A stretch of DNA of 64,000 nt from CADEFF01 sp964569315 (GTDB lineage Bacteria > Pseudomonadota > Alphaproteobacteria > Dongiales > Dongiaceae): contig CAZMUZ010000003.1 in the NCBI GenBank assembly GCA_964569315.1, positions 1-64,000 on the forward strand. The letters run 5' to 3'. Of this stretch, positions 7,690-16,730 are shown piece by piece. Position 1 is the first letter of the stretch. Each line of letters begins with the position of its first letter. The notes under the pieces were generated by a model, which was not told where the DNA came from, did not search any database, and worked only from the letters and a program-made list of their open reading frames with translations. The translations under genes were made by a program, and so were the position numbers.

Positions 7690-9150
7690 ATGGCCGAGAA
7701 ACCCAAGACCCTGACGACCAGCGCCGGCATCCCCGTCGCCGACAACCAGAACAGCCTGACGGCAGGGCCCCGCGGGCCGCTGCTGGTGCAGGACTTCCAT
7801 CTCTTCGAGAAGCACGCGCATTTCAACCGCGAGCGCATTCCGGAGCGCGTGGTCCATGCGAAAGGCTCGGCCGCCTTCGGCGCCCTGACCGTGACCAAGG
7901 ACATCACGAAATACACGAAGGCGAGCCTCTTCGCGAAGGTCGGCAAGAAGACGGAATGCTTCCTGCGGTTCTCCACCGTGGCAGGCGAGCGCGGCGCCGC
8001 CGACGCCGAGCGCGACGTGCGCGGCTGGGCGCTGAAATTCTATACCGATGAGGGCAACTGGGACCTGGTCGGCAACAACACGCCCGTCTTCTTCGTGCGC
8101 GACCCGCTGAAGTTCCCCGACTTCATCCATACGCAGAAGCGCGACCCGCGCAGCAACCTGCGCAACAACGCGGCGATGTGGGATTTCTGGTCGCTGTCGC
8201 CCGAGAGCCTGCATCAGGTCACGATCCTCTTCTCGGATCGCGGCATCCCGACGAGCTTCCGCCACATGCACGGCTTCGGCTCGCACACCTACAGCTTCCT
8301 CAACGCGAAGAACGAGCGCTTCTGGGTGAAGTTCCACTTCAAGACCCAGCAGGGCATCCGCAACTACACCAACGCGGAGGCCGCCCAGCTCATCGGCGCG
8401 GACCGGGAAACCCACCAGCGCGATCTTTTCGAGGCGATCGAGCGGCGCGAATTCCCGAAATGGACGTTCTCCGTGCAGATCATGCCGGAGGCGGATGCCG
8501 ACAAGCAGGCCTACAACCCGTTCGACCTCACCAAGGTGTGGCCGCACAAGGACTATCCGCTGATCGAGGTCGGCGTGCTGGAGCTGAACCGCAACCCGGA
8601 CAACTATCACGCCGAGGTCGAGCAATCGGCCTTCTCGCCGGCCAACCTGGTGCCGGGCATCGGCCACAGCCCGGACAAGATGCTGCAGTTCCGCATCTTC
8701 TCCTATGCCGACGCCCATCGCTACCGGGTGGGGGTGAACGCGGATGCGCTGCCGGTCAACCGGGCGCGCTGCCCGGTCCACAGCTATCACCGCGACGGGG
8801 CGATGCGGTTCGACGACAACGGCAAGGGATCGGTCAATTACGAGCCGAACTCGAGGGGCGGGCCGGTGGAGGATCCGCGCTACAAGGAGCCGCCGCTGAA
8901 AATCTCCGGCGATGCGGATCGCTACGATCATCGCGCCGGCAACGACGACTACACGCAACCCGGCAATCTGTTCCGGCTGATGTCGCCGGCCCAGAAGGCG
9001 GCGCTGATGGACAATATCGCCGCGGCGATGGCGGGCGTGCCGGCGGAGATCGTCCAGCGCCAGCTTGTCCACTTCCATCGCGCCGACCCGGCCTATGGGC
9101 AGGGCGTGGCCGAACGCGTCGGCGTCGCTCTTCCGCGGGCGGCGCAGTGA
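7690..9150 (+). CDS. katA: Monofunctional haem catalase (clade 3, small subunit)
   Basis: The enzyme disproportionates hydrogen peroxide to water and oxygen in the cytoplasm. The 486-residue length and absence of a C-terminal flavodoxin-like domain put it in the small-subunit, NADPH-binding type. Visible signatures are the distal-side FNRERIPERVVHAKGSAAFG with catalytic His56, the WDLVGNNTPVFFVRD segment with the active-site Asn, and the proximal RIFSYADAHRYR with the haem-ligand Tyr. I chose the ATG at 7690 because an AGGAAGGGG ribosome-binding site lies just before it; an upstream TTG would begin within the palindrome. It is a single-gene unit, with hairpins on both sides. Confidence 0.96.
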   Translation: MAEKPKTLTTSAGIPVADNQNSLTAGPRGPLLVQDFHLFEKHAHFNRERIPERVVHAKGSAAFGALTVTKDITKYTKASLFAKVGKKTECFLRFSTVAGERGAADAERDVRGWALKFYTDEGNWDLVGNNTPVFFVRDPLKFPDFIHTQKRDPRSNLRNNAAMWDFWSLSPESLHQVTILFSDRGIPTSFRHMHGFGSHTYSFLNAKNERFWVKFHFKTQQGIRNYTNAEAAQLIGADRETHQRDLFEAIERREFPKWTFSVQIMPEADADKQAYNPFDLTKVWPHKDYPLIEVGVLELNRNPDNYHAEVEQSAFSPANLVPGIGHSPDKMLQFRIFSYADAHRYRVGVNADALPVNRARCPVHSYHRDGAMRFDDNGKGSVNYEPNSRGGPVEDPRYKEPPLKISGDADRYDHRAGNDDYTQPGNLFRLMSPAQKAALMDNIAAAMAGVPAEIVQRQLVHFHRADPAYGQGVAERVGVALPRAAQ

Positions 9151-9182
9151 GGGCGTAAGCCCCGCCGCGGCACAGCCGGGAG

Positions 9183-9215
9183 GCGCCCATGCCGACACCG
9201 TCGAGGCATGGGCGC
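9183..9215. terminator. Hairpin downstream of katA, probable terminator
   Basis: GCGCCCATGCC (9183-9193) and GGCATGGGCGC (9205-9215) form a perfect 11-bp stem with an 11-base loop. A short pyrimidine run TTCTCTCCC follows. It sits 32 bases after the katA stop and lies between convergent genes, so it could end transcription from both sides. Confidence 0.6.
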
Positions 9216-9294
9216 TTCTCTCCCGCCCGAATTCCTCCGCGAGGTTCGGAGGAGACCGCCCCTCAGGGCACAATGCCGGGGCGGTTCCGCGTCT

Positions 9295-10158
9295 TCAATG
9301 CCGCCTGGCCTTGGCCGGCAGCACGAGCATGTCGATCCAGTTCCGCACTTCGGCGAGACGGACATCCTCGTTCGTCACGTCCTCGTCGATGCCGAGCAGC
9401 CAGGCGACGTCCTTGCGGCCCGGGTCCTGGTGCAGCGTCTCCAGCAGGTTGACGTAGCGCTCGCCGGCCTCGCGGTCCTTGAAGAATCCGAGCTTCTGCA
9501 GCTTGTCGAGCCGGCACCAGGTGAGCCGCGCCAGCTCATGCAGGTCGTATTCCGGGTGATATTGCAGGCCCCAGAACTGACCGCCCTTGTGGGTGACGGC
9601 GACCGCCTGGATATGGGTGAAGGCGTTGGAGGCGAGCAGCACCGCGCCTGCCGGCAGATGGGTGATCTCGTCCACATGGCTGATGAAGGCGTCGAACACG
9701 TTCGCCTTGCCGGCATAGAGCGGATGGCCCCGGCCCTCGGGCGTCAGCGCGATCTTGCGCGCGATGCCCATCTCGCGGCCGCGCGGGTTCGCCCGCACGA
9801 TGCCGCCCGCCGCCGTCACCGCGATCTGCGCCGCCCAGCAGCTCCCGAAGCTCGGCACGCGCGACTGGAAGGCCTCGCGCGCGAGCTCGATCTGCGGATG
9901 GACACGCGGGTCGTCCTCGTAGACGGTGAGGCTGCAGCCGGTCCAGGCGATGCCGTCATAGTGCGCGAGCGCCGCGCCCTTCGGCAGGCTCGATCCGGGA
10001 TCGGCCGGATGCACCACGTCGCACACGGCGCCCGGCAGGCATTTCTTCAGCATCGCGACATAGAGGTCGCCGGCCGCAGACGCGCCGCCCGCCTTGAGCT
10101 CGTCGCGCGCCGCCTTGTTGTAGCCGTCGATCACCAGAAACCGGACGTCGCCCGCCAT
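9295..10158 (-). CDS. Class I glutamine amidotransferase family protein
   Basis: A 287-residue stand-alone glutaminase-type domain. The nucleophile is in SFGSCWAAQIAVTAAGG, and the catalytic His-Glu pair is in LQYHPEYD. The spacing fits the triad of the GMP synthase/CTP synthase glutaminase fold. The family also contains gamma-glutamyl hydrolases. No synthetase partner domain is fused or adjacent. The gene follows an MFS transporter gene by 14 bases on the same strand, so the protein may process something that transporter moves; this is only inference. Substrate unknown. Confidence 0.85.
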   Translation of the reverse strand: MAGDVRFLVIDGYNKAARDELKAGGASAAGDLYVAMLKKCLPGAVCDVVHPADPGSSLPKGAALAHYDGIAWTGCSLTVYEDDPRVHPQIELAREAFQSRVPSFGSCWAAQIAVTAAGGIVRANPRGREMGIARKIALTPEGRGHPLYAGKANVFDAFISHVDEITHLPAGAVLLASNAFTHIQAVAVTHKGGQFWGLQYHPEYDLHELARLTWCRLDKLQKLGFFKDREAGERYVNLLETLHQDPGRKDVAWLLGIDEDVTNEDVRLAEVRNWIDMLVLPAKARRH

Positions 10159-10172
10159 CTGCCGCCTCCGCT

Positions 10173-11450
10173 TCAGCCCGCCGCGATCCTATCGCTCTCC
10201 AGGGCCGGCCGGTAGTCCACCGCCACCGACTCCATCCGGTCCACCTCGCGGAGCGCCGGGAAGAGCCGGGCCCAGATCAGGGTCACCAGGATGGTGAGGC
10301 TGCCGCCGGCGAGAACGGCCGGGACGGCGCCGAGCAGGGCGGCGCCCGTGCCGGCCACGAAGGAGCCGAGCTCGTTCGAGGCGCCGATGAACACCATCTC
10401 GACCGCGGTCACCCGGCCGCGCAGCGCATCCGGCGTGGCGAGCGGCACGATCGAGCCGCGCACATAGACGCTCACCATGTCCGCCATGCCGAGCACCACG
10501 AGAATCGCGACGGTCAGCCAGAAATCGCGCGACAGCGCGAAACCGATGCAGGCGATCCCGAACACCCCGACCGCGGCGAAGAGCCGCTTCCCCACATGAC
10601 GCCGAAGCGGCCATTGGGTGAGGACGAGCGCGGTCGCTACCGCCCCGATCGCGGGTGCGCTGCGCAGGATGCCGAGACCCTCGGGCCCCACCATCAGCAC
10701 GTCCTTGGCGAAGACGGGCAGGAGTGCCACGGCGCCGCTGAACAGCACGGCGAAGAGATCGAGCGAGAGCGCGCCGAGGAGAACCGGCCGGCGGAAGATC
10801 GCTGGAAAGCCGGCAAGCACCATGGCGAGATTCGGGCGTTCGGCGTTCGGCGTCTGCGCGCGACGGATGCGCATGAAGAAGATGAAGACGAGCGCGCCCA
10901 GCAGCGCCACCACCGTACCGCCATAGGCGGCCTCCGGCCCCAGCACGTAGAGGAACCCGCCGGCGGCCGGCCCGCCGATCGTCGCCACCTGCCAGGCCGT
11001 CGAGTTCCAGGCGACCGCCGAGGCGAATACCTCCTGCGGAATGAGGTTGGGCAGCATGGCGCGCGCCGCCGGCGCGACCAGCGCCCGCACCACGCCGAAG
11101 ATGAAGGCGATGATCAGGATCGCATGGACCGAGGTGCTGCCGCTGACGACCATCAGCACCAGCGCGCCCGCCGCCGCCGCTTCGATGAGATACCCCAGCA
11201 GCATGATGCGGCGGCGGTCGAACCGATCGGCGAGCGGTCCGGTGACCAGCGCGAGGCCCATCGCCGGCAGAAACTCCATGAGCCCGACGAGACCCAGCAT
11301 GAAGGGATCGCCGGTCAGGTCGTAGATCTGCCAGCTCAGCGCGACCGCCTGGATCTGCATCGCCAGCGTCGCGAGGAAATTGCCGCCGAGATAGCAGGCA
11401 TAGTCGCGATAGCGGAGCGCCGCGATGCCCGCGGCCGGCTTGAGGCGCAT
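10173..11450 (-). CDS. MFS transporter (EntS / transmembrane secretion effector-like)
   Basis: A 425-residue membrane protein with about eleven to twelve hydrophobic segments. It begins with the EntS-like opening RYRDYACYLGGNFLATLAMQ. The cytoplasmic loop GPLADRFDRRRIMLLGY is the MFS motif A between helices 2 and 3. Such proteins use the proton gradient for export; in E. coli the relative EntS exports enterobactin. I chose the ATG at 11450, since the frame upstream to 11549 is unlike membrane-protein N termini. It probably forms an operon with the glutamine amidotransferase gene that starts 14 bases after it. Substrate unknown. Confidence 0.85.
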   Translation of the reverse strand: MRLKPAAGIAALRYRDYACYLGGNFLATLAMQIQAVALSWQIYDLTGDPFMLGLVGLMEFLPAMGLALVTGPLADRFDRRRIMLLGYLIEAAAAGALVLMVVSGSTSVHAILIIAFIFGVVRALVAPAARAMLPNLIPQEVFASAVAWNSTAWQVATIGGPAAGGFLYVLGPEAAYGGTVVALLGALVFIFFMRIRRAQTPNAERPNLAMVLAGFPAIFRRPVLLGALSLDLFAVLFSGAVALLPVFAKDVLMVGPEGLGILRSAPAIGAVATALVLTQWPLRRHVGKRLFAAVGVFGIACIGFALSRDFWLTVAILVVLGMADMVSVYVRGSIVPLATPDALRGRVTAVEMVFIGASNELGSFVAGTGAALLGAVPAVLAGGSLTILVTLIWARLFPALREVDRMESVAVDYRPALESDRIAAG

Positions 11451-11635
11451 CTGGATGGGTTTCCCTAGGGCGCGATGCCGCGAGGCGAAGCGACAGGCGG
11501 GCGGGAGGTTAACTGCGGCCCCGCGGATCGGCAACCGATCCGGCTGCACAACCTCGATGCGCGTCCGTCATGACGCCCACCCGGCATGCGATCAGCCCGG
11601 CGCGCGTCAGGCCAGCGGCGTCAGGCCGGGGCGCG

Positions 11636-11725
11636 TCAGGAAAGACAGAGATCGGCCAGGATCGGGTAGTGGTCCGAACCGAGATCGGGGCCGCGAGCGG
11701 CTCGCAATCGAAGAAGGGCGGCCAT
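11636..11725 (-). pseudogene. C-terminal remnant of an endonuclease/exonuclease/phosphatase (EEP) family gene
   Basis: A short minus-strand frame (28 residues from an ATG at 11723-11725) ends in GPDLGSDHYPILADLCLS and a stop. The SDHYPILADL string is the extreme C-terminal signature of the EEP fold, with the catalytic histidine of the SDHxP motif, as in exonuclease III and secreted phosphodiesterases. Nothing of the rest of the roughly 250-residue domain is present. Directly upstream the HAD hydrolase gene ends at 11729 in another frame. I read it as the tail of a gene lost by deletion rather than a functional peptide. Confidence 0.6.
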
Positions 11726-11728
11726 GGC

Positions 11729-12490
11729 TCAGCCCGCCGCCAGCCGGTCCACGATGGCGGCGAGGTCGGCGTGGCGCTCGCAGATCGCGTCGGCAGTAGT
11801 GCGGTCCTTGTCGGCCGGCCGCGTCGCGGTGAAGAGGATCGCCTTCATGCCGAGGGCCTGCGGGCCTTTCACGTCGTTATGGTCGCGATCGCCGATATGG
11901 ACGATCTCGTCGAGCGGCAGCCCCATCTGCTGCGCGGCGGACTCGAACATGCCGCGATGCGGCTTGGAATAGCCGACCTCGTCGGAGAAGGCGAAGCCGT
12001 CGAAATGGCCGGCGAGGCCGTAGCTCTCGAGCAGCCGCTTGAGGCAGCGCCCCGGCGAGACGATGGCGTCCGACACGATGCAGGTCTTGTAGCGGCCATG
12101 CAGCACCGCCAGCGCCTCGGCGATACCGGGGATGAGATCGGGACGGATCTCGCACTCCATCTCCTCATGCGCCATGACCACGCGGTCCAGCTCCGCCGCG
12201 GGCAGGGTCCGGCCGAGCCCCTTCAGGATCGTCTCGAGCCGCTCGCGGATCGTCCAGGTGACATGCTGGTCGTGCCAGACGCGGTTGAAGGCGGCGTCGC
12301 CCACGTCATAGGCGAGCTTCACGCTCCCGATCGGGATCGGCGCCTGCCGGTCGAGCGCGTCCCAGAGCAGGTGGCGACGCTCTTCCTTCTTGCTGCGCAG
12401 CCCCTGCGACTTCCGCTTCGGCTCGTCCGAATCGTCATGGACGATGGTGTCCCAGAGATCGAACGTGATGCCCTTGATGCGCGACGCCAT
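11729..12490 (-). CDS. HAD family hydrolase
   Basis: A 253-residue soluble protein with the four haloacid dehalogenase-type motifs. Motif I is FDLWDTIV, with the nucleophile Asp followed by a Trp-Asp-Thr. Motif II is CIVSDA, motif III the Lys in GYSKPHRGMF, and motif IV GDRDHNDVKGPQALGM. An alpha-helical cap lies between motifs I and II. This layout fits a subfamily I phosphatase or haloacid-type hydrolase. The substrate cannot be told. It is divergent from yejA, with 179 bases between starts. Confidence 0.88.
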   Translation of the reverse strand: MASRIKGITFDLWDTIVHDDSDEPKRKSQGLRSKKEERRHLLWDALDRQAPIPIGSVKLAYDVGDAAFNRVWHDQHVTWTIRERLETILKGLGRTLPAAELDRVVMAHEEMECEIRPDLIPGIAEALAVLHGRYKTCIVSDAIVSPGRCLKRLLESYGLAGHFDGFAFSDEVGYSKPHRGMFESAAQQMGLPLDEIVHIGDRDHNDVKGPQALGMKAILFTATRPADKDRTTADAICERHADLAAIVDRLAAG

Positions 12491-12669
12491 GCCGCCTCCC
12501 CTCGAACGCGCGGGACCTTAGCGGGCCGCGCCCAAGGCCGCAACTTGGGCGACCCGGCCGCCGGATTACCGGGAATTTAGGCAGGCGGGGATGGCATCGC
12601 CCGGCAAACCCCGTAAGATCGCGCCAGAGCGCCGCCCCGGGAGAATCCTCTGTTCCGCCGAAGCCGCCC

Positions 12670-14526
12670 TTGATTCCCTCGCCCTTCATTCTCGGCCGCC
12701 GCCGCTTCCTCGCGGGCGCCGGCGCGGCAGCGGCGCTCCTGCGGCTGCGGCCCGCCCGCGCGCAGGCGGAAGCCCGGAGGGCCCACGCGATCGCCATGCA
12801 TGGCGAGCCGAAATACGGGCCGGGCTTCGCCCATTTCGACTATGTGCGTCCCGACGCCCCCAAGGGTGGGCAGGTGCGCTTCGCCACCACCGGCACCTAT
12901 GACAGCTTCAATCCCTGGATCCTGAAGGGCGACCCTGCGGCCGGCCTCAATGGCGTCTATGAATCGCTGACCACTTCGAGCTCCGACGAGGCCTTCACGC
13001 AATACGGACTGCTCGCCGAGACGATCGAATGGCCGGAGGACCGGTCCTGGGTCGCCTATTCGGTCAATCCGAAGGGCCGCTGGTGGGACGGCACGCCGAT
13101 CACCGCCGACGATGTCGTCTTCACCTTCGACCTTCTGAAGACCAAGGGGGCACCCTTCTTCCGCTATTATTATCAGAGCGTGGAGAAGGCCGAGAAGACC
13201 GACGGCCGCCGGGTGATGTTCAGCTTCGTCGCGGGCGACAACCAGGAGCTGCCGCTCATCGTCGGGCAGATGCCGGTATTGCCGAAGCATTGGTGGGCGA
13301 CGCGCGACTTCGAGAAACCGGGCCTCGAGCCGCCGCTCGGCAGCGGCCCCTACCGCATCCTCAATTTCGAATCCGGCCGCCATGTCGTCTATGAGCGCGT
13401 GCCCGACTATTGGGGCGAGACGCTCGGCGTGAATGTCGGCAGCAACAACTGGGGCGTCATCCGCTATGACTATTATCGCGACGAGACGGTGGCGCTCGAG
13501 GCCTTCAAGGCGGGCGAGTACGACTTCCGGTCGGAGAACACGGCCAAGGTCTGGGCGACCGGCTACAACGCGCCGCAGGTGGCGGACGGGCGGATCGTCA
13601 AGGAGATGATCCCGAACGAGCAGCCGACCGGCATGCAGGGCTTCGTCTACAACATCCGCCGGCCGATCTTCGCCGACAAGCAGGTGCGCAAGGCGCTGGG
13701 CTATGCCTTCGACTTCGAATGGTCGAACAAGGCGCTCTTCTACGGCCAGTATACCCGCACCCTCAGCTACTTCTCCAACACCGAGCTCGCCTCGCGCGGC
13801 CTGCCCGAGGGCGAGGAGCTCGAGATCCTGGAGCGCTATCGCGACAGGATCCCGCCGGAAGTTTTCACCACCCCCTTCACCCTTCCGACGACCGACGGCA
13901 GCGGCGATGTCCGCGCCAATCTCCTCGAAGCGCGCGCGCTGCTGCAGGCGGCGGGCTGGCGGGTGGCGGATGGCCAGCTCGTCCATGGCGAGACCGGCCG
14001 GCGCCTGCGCTTCGAGATCCTGCTCAACAACCCCCAGTTCGAGCGGCTCTGCCAGGCCTTCGTGCAGAACCTGAAGCGGCTCGGCGTCGAGGCGCGGATC
14101 CGCACCGTGGACAGCGCGCAATACCGCAACCGGCTCGACGAGTTCGATTTCGACATGGTGATCGGCGGCTTCGGCCAGTCGCTCTCGCCCGGCAACGAGC
14201 AGCGCGATTTCTGGGGCAGCTCCTCGGCGGAAACGCCGGGCGGCCGCAACATCATCGGCATCGAGGATCCCGTGATCGACGCGCTCATCGATCTCGTGAT
14301 CAGCGCGAAGTCGCGCGAGAGCCTGATCGCGCGCACGCGGGCGCTCGATCGCGTGCTGCTCTGGGGCTTCTACGTCATCCCGCAATATCACATCCAGGCC
14401 TGGCGCGTGGCCTACTGGGACATGTTCGGCCATCCGGCCGTGGCGCCGAAATACGATCTCGGGCTCGGCAACTGGTGGATCGACGAAGCGAAGGTCGCCG
14501 CACTCCGCGGCCGGCGGACCGACTGA
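12670..14526 (+). CDS. yejA: Peptide ABC transporter, periplasmic binding protein
   Basis: The first gene of a yejABEF operon, encoding the extracytoplasmic receptor for oligopeptides. The yej system in enterobacteria takes up peptides including microcin C. The 618-residue protein is an SBP family 5 member. The N terminus carries a twin-arginine signal, LGRRRFLAGAGAAAALLRL, with cleavage after ARAQA, so export folded through Tat is likely. Early conserved segments are YGPGFAHFDYVRPDAPKGG and YDSFNPWILKG. The start appears to be TTG at 12670, which gives only seven residues before the Tat motif. yejB begins 15 bases later. Confidence 0.93.
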   Translation: MIPSPFILGRRRFLAGAGAAAALLRLRPARAQAEARRAHAIAMHGEPKYGPGFAHFDYVRPDAPKGGQVRFATTGTYDSFNPWILKGDPAAGLNGVYESLTTSSSDEAFTQYGLLAETIEWPEDRSWVAYSVNPKGRWWDGTPITADDVVFTFDLLKTKGAPFFRYYYQSVEKAEKTDGRRVMFSFVAGDNQELPLIVGQMPVLPKHWWATRDFEKPGLEPPLGSGPYRILNFESGRHVVYERVPDYWGETLGVNVGSNNWGVIRYDYYRDETVALEAFKAGEYDFRSENTAKVWATGYNAPQVADGRIVKEMIPNEQPTGMQGFVYNIRRPIFADKQVRKALGYAFDFEWSNKALFYGQYTRTLSYFSNTELASRGLPEGEELEILERYRDRIPPEVFTTPFTLPTTDGSGDVRANLLEARALLQAAGWRVADGQLVHGETGRRLRFEILLNNPQFERLCQAFVQNLKRLGVEARIRTVDSAQYRNRLDEFDFDMVIGGFGQSLSPGNEQRDFWGSSSAETPGGRNIIGIEDPVIDALIDLVISAKSRESLIARTRALDRVLLWGFYVIPQYHIQAWRVAYWDMFGHPAVAPKYDLGLGNWWIDEAKVAALRGRRTD

Positions 14527-14541
14527 CGGCAGGGGAGAGAG

Positions 14542-15648
14542 ATGCTCGCTTACATCGTCCGCCGCCTGCTGCTGATCGTTCCCACCCTGTTCGGGATCAT
14601 GATCATCAATTTCGCCATCATCCAGGTGGCGCCGGGCGGCCCGATCGAGCAGATCATCGCGGAGCTGGAAGGCACCGCCGTCTCGGCGACCGCGCGGATC
14701 ACCGGCGCCGGCGGCGATACCGCGGCGGCGGCGGCGCCCGCACCGCGCGCCGGCGGCGAGGACAGCAGCTATCGCGGCGCCCGCGGGCTCGACCCCGCCT
14801 TCATCGCCGAGCTCGAGAAGATGTACGGCTTCGACAAGCCGGCCTACGAGCGCTTTCTCCTCATGATGAAGAGCTACGTCGTCTTCGATTTCGGCGAGAG
14901 CTTCTTCAAAGGGCAGCGCGTGGTCGATCTCGTGCTGGAGAAGATGCCGGTCTCGATCTCGCTCGGGCTCTGGACCACGCTCCTCGTCTATCTCATCTGC
15001 ATCCCGCTCGGCATCGCCAAGGCGGTGCGCGACGGCTCGAGCTTCGACGTCTGGACCTCGGCGGTCATCATCGTCGGCAACGCGATCCCGAGCTTCCTCT
15101 TCGCGATCCTCCTGATCGTGCTATTCGCCGGCGGCAGCTATCTCGACTGGTTCCCGCTCCGCGGCCTCGTCTCGGACGATTGGAGCGAGCTCTCCTGGCC
15201 GGCGCGGATCGTCGATTATTTCTGGCACCTGGCGCTGCCGCTGACGGCGCTCTTGGTGGGCAGCTTCGCGAGCCTCACCATGCTGACCAAGAACTCCTTC
15301 CTCGACCAGATCAACCAGCAATATGTGGTGACGGCGCGCGCCAAGGGCCTGACCGAGCGCCGGGTGCTCTACGGTCACGTGTTCCGCAACGCGATGCTGA
15401 TCGTGATCGCGGGATTTCCCGCCGCCTTCATCGGCATCCTCTTCACCGGCTCGCTCCTCATCGAGATCATCTTCTCGCTCGACGGGCTCGGCCAGCTCGG
15501 CTACGAGGCCGTCATCAACCGCGACTATCCGATCATGTTCGCCACCACCTACTTCTTCACCCTGCTCGGGCTGCTGATGAACCTGGTGGGCGACATCACC
15601 TACACGCTGGTCGATCCGCGGATCGACTTCGAGAGCCGGGCCGTCTGA
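14542..15648 (+). CDS. yejB: Peptide ABC transporter permease
   Basis: The first inner-membrane permease of the Yej importer, 368 residues, DppB-like. It opens with the first helix YIVRRLLLIVPTLFGIMIINF and carries the PGGPIEQ loop. The EAA coupling motif that contacts the ATPase is in VVTARAKGLTERRVLYGHVFRNA. A periplasmic insertion of Ala/Gly-rich sequence (about residues 50-75, including AAAAAPAPRAGG) follows the first helix and is poorly conserved in the family. The stop codon overlaps the yejE start (TGATG). Confidence 0.93.
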   Translation: MLAYIVRRLLLIVPTLFGIMIINFAIIQVAPGGPIEQIIAELEGTAVSATARITGAGGDTAAAAAPAPRAGGEDSSYRGARGLDPAFIAELEKMYGFDKPAYERFLLMMKSYVVFDFGESFFKGQRVVDLVLEKMPVSISLGLWTTLLVYLICIPLGIAKAVRDGSSFDVWTSAVIIVGNAIPSFLFAILLIVLFAGGSYLDWFPLRGLVSDDWSELSWPARIVDYFWHLALPLTALLVGSFASLTMLTKNSFLDQINQQYVVTARAKGLTERRVLYGHVFRNAMLIVIAGFPAAFIGILFTGSLLIEIIFSLDGLGQLGYEAVINRDYPIMFATTYFFTLLGLLMNLVGDITYTLVDPRIDFESRAV

Positions 15649-16730
15649 TGGCCGAGATCGCGCTGCGCGGCCCGGCCCCGGACATCGCCGACCGCTTCCT
15701 CGGCCTCCGCGTCACGCCGCTGACGCGGCGCCGGCTGCGGAGCTTTCGCGCGAACAGGCGCGGCTTCTGGTCGCTCTGGATCTTCCTGCTGCTCTTCGTG
15801 GCGAGCCTCTTCGCCGAATTCATCGCGAACGACCGGCCGCTCCTGGTGCGCTACGAGGGCGCATTCTATTTCCCGATCCTCCGCGACTATCCGGAGACGG
15901 CGTTCGGCGGCGTGTTCGAGACCGATGCGGTCTATACCGATCCCGTCGTGCAGCGATTGATCGAGGATCGCGGCTGGGCGATCTGGCCGCTCATTCCCTT
16001 TTCCTACAACACGGTGATCCTCGACCTGCCGGGCCCCGCCCCGTCGGCCCCTTCGGCGCGCAACTGGCTCGGTACCGACGATCAGGCGCGCGACGTGGTG
16101 GCGCGGGTGATCTACGGCTTCCGCATCTCGGTCGCCTTCGGCCTCGTGCTCACCTTCTTCAGCACGATCCTCGGCGTCGCGGCGGGCGCGGTGCAGGGCT
16201 ATTTCGGCGGCCTCCTGGACATCACCTTCCAGCGCTTCCTCGAGATGTGGTCGGGCCTCCCGACGCTCTTCATCCTCATCATCCTCGCGAGCGTGGTGAC
16301 GCCGAGCTTCTGGTGGCTGCTCGGGCTGATGCTGCTGTTCGCCTGGACCTGGCCGGTGGGCGTGGTGCGCGCCGAATTCCTGCGGGCGCGCAACTTCGAA
16401 TATGTGCGGGCCGCCCGCGCGCTCGGGGTGCGCGACATCAAGATCATGTTCCGCCACCTGCTGCCGAACGCGATGGTGGCGATGCTGACCTTCCTGCCCT
16501 TCACCCTCGGCGGCGCGGTCACCACCCTGACCGCCCTCGACTTCCTCGGCTTCGGCCTGCCGCCGGGCTCGCCCTCGCTCGGCGAGCTTCTCTCGCAGGG
16601 CAAGGTCAACCTCCAGGCGCCCTGGCTCGGCATCAGCGGCTTCGCGGTGCTGGCCCTGCTGCTGACGCTCCTCATCTTCATCGGCGAAGCGGTACGCGAC
16701 GCCTTCGACCCGCGAAAGACGCTCCGATGA
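15648..16730 (+). CDS. yejE: Peptide ABC transporter permease
   Basis: The second permease of the Yej importer, 360 residues, DppC-like. It has an N-terminal cytoplasmic tail ending in RRRLRSFRANRRGFWSLWIF, which leads into helix 1. A periplasmic domain of roughly 130 residues follows, then the core with NWLGTDDQARDVVARVIYGFR, typical of DppC/OppC proteins. The EAA motif is in FEYVRAARALGVRDIKIMFRH. The start ATG overlaps the yejB stop by one base and its own stop overlaps the yejF start (ATGA), so the operon is translationally coupled throughout. Confidence 0.93.
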   Translation: MAEIALRGPAPDIADRFLGLRVTPLTRRRLRSFRANRRGFWSLWIFLLLFVASLFAEFIANDRPLLVRYEGAFYFPILRDYPETAFGGVFETDAVYTDPVVQRLIEDRGWAIWPLIPFSYNTVILDLPGPAPSAPSARNWLGTDDQARDVVARVIYGFRISVAFGLVLTFFSTILGVAAGAVQGYFGGLLDITFQRFLEMWSGLPTLFILIILASVVTPSFWWLLGLMLLFAWTWPVGVVRAEFLRARNFEYVRAARALGVRDIKIMFRHLLPNAMVAMLTFLPFTLGGAVTTLTALDFLGFGLPPGSPSLGELLSQGKVNLQAPWLGISGFAVLALLLTLLIFIGEAVRDAFDPRKTLR

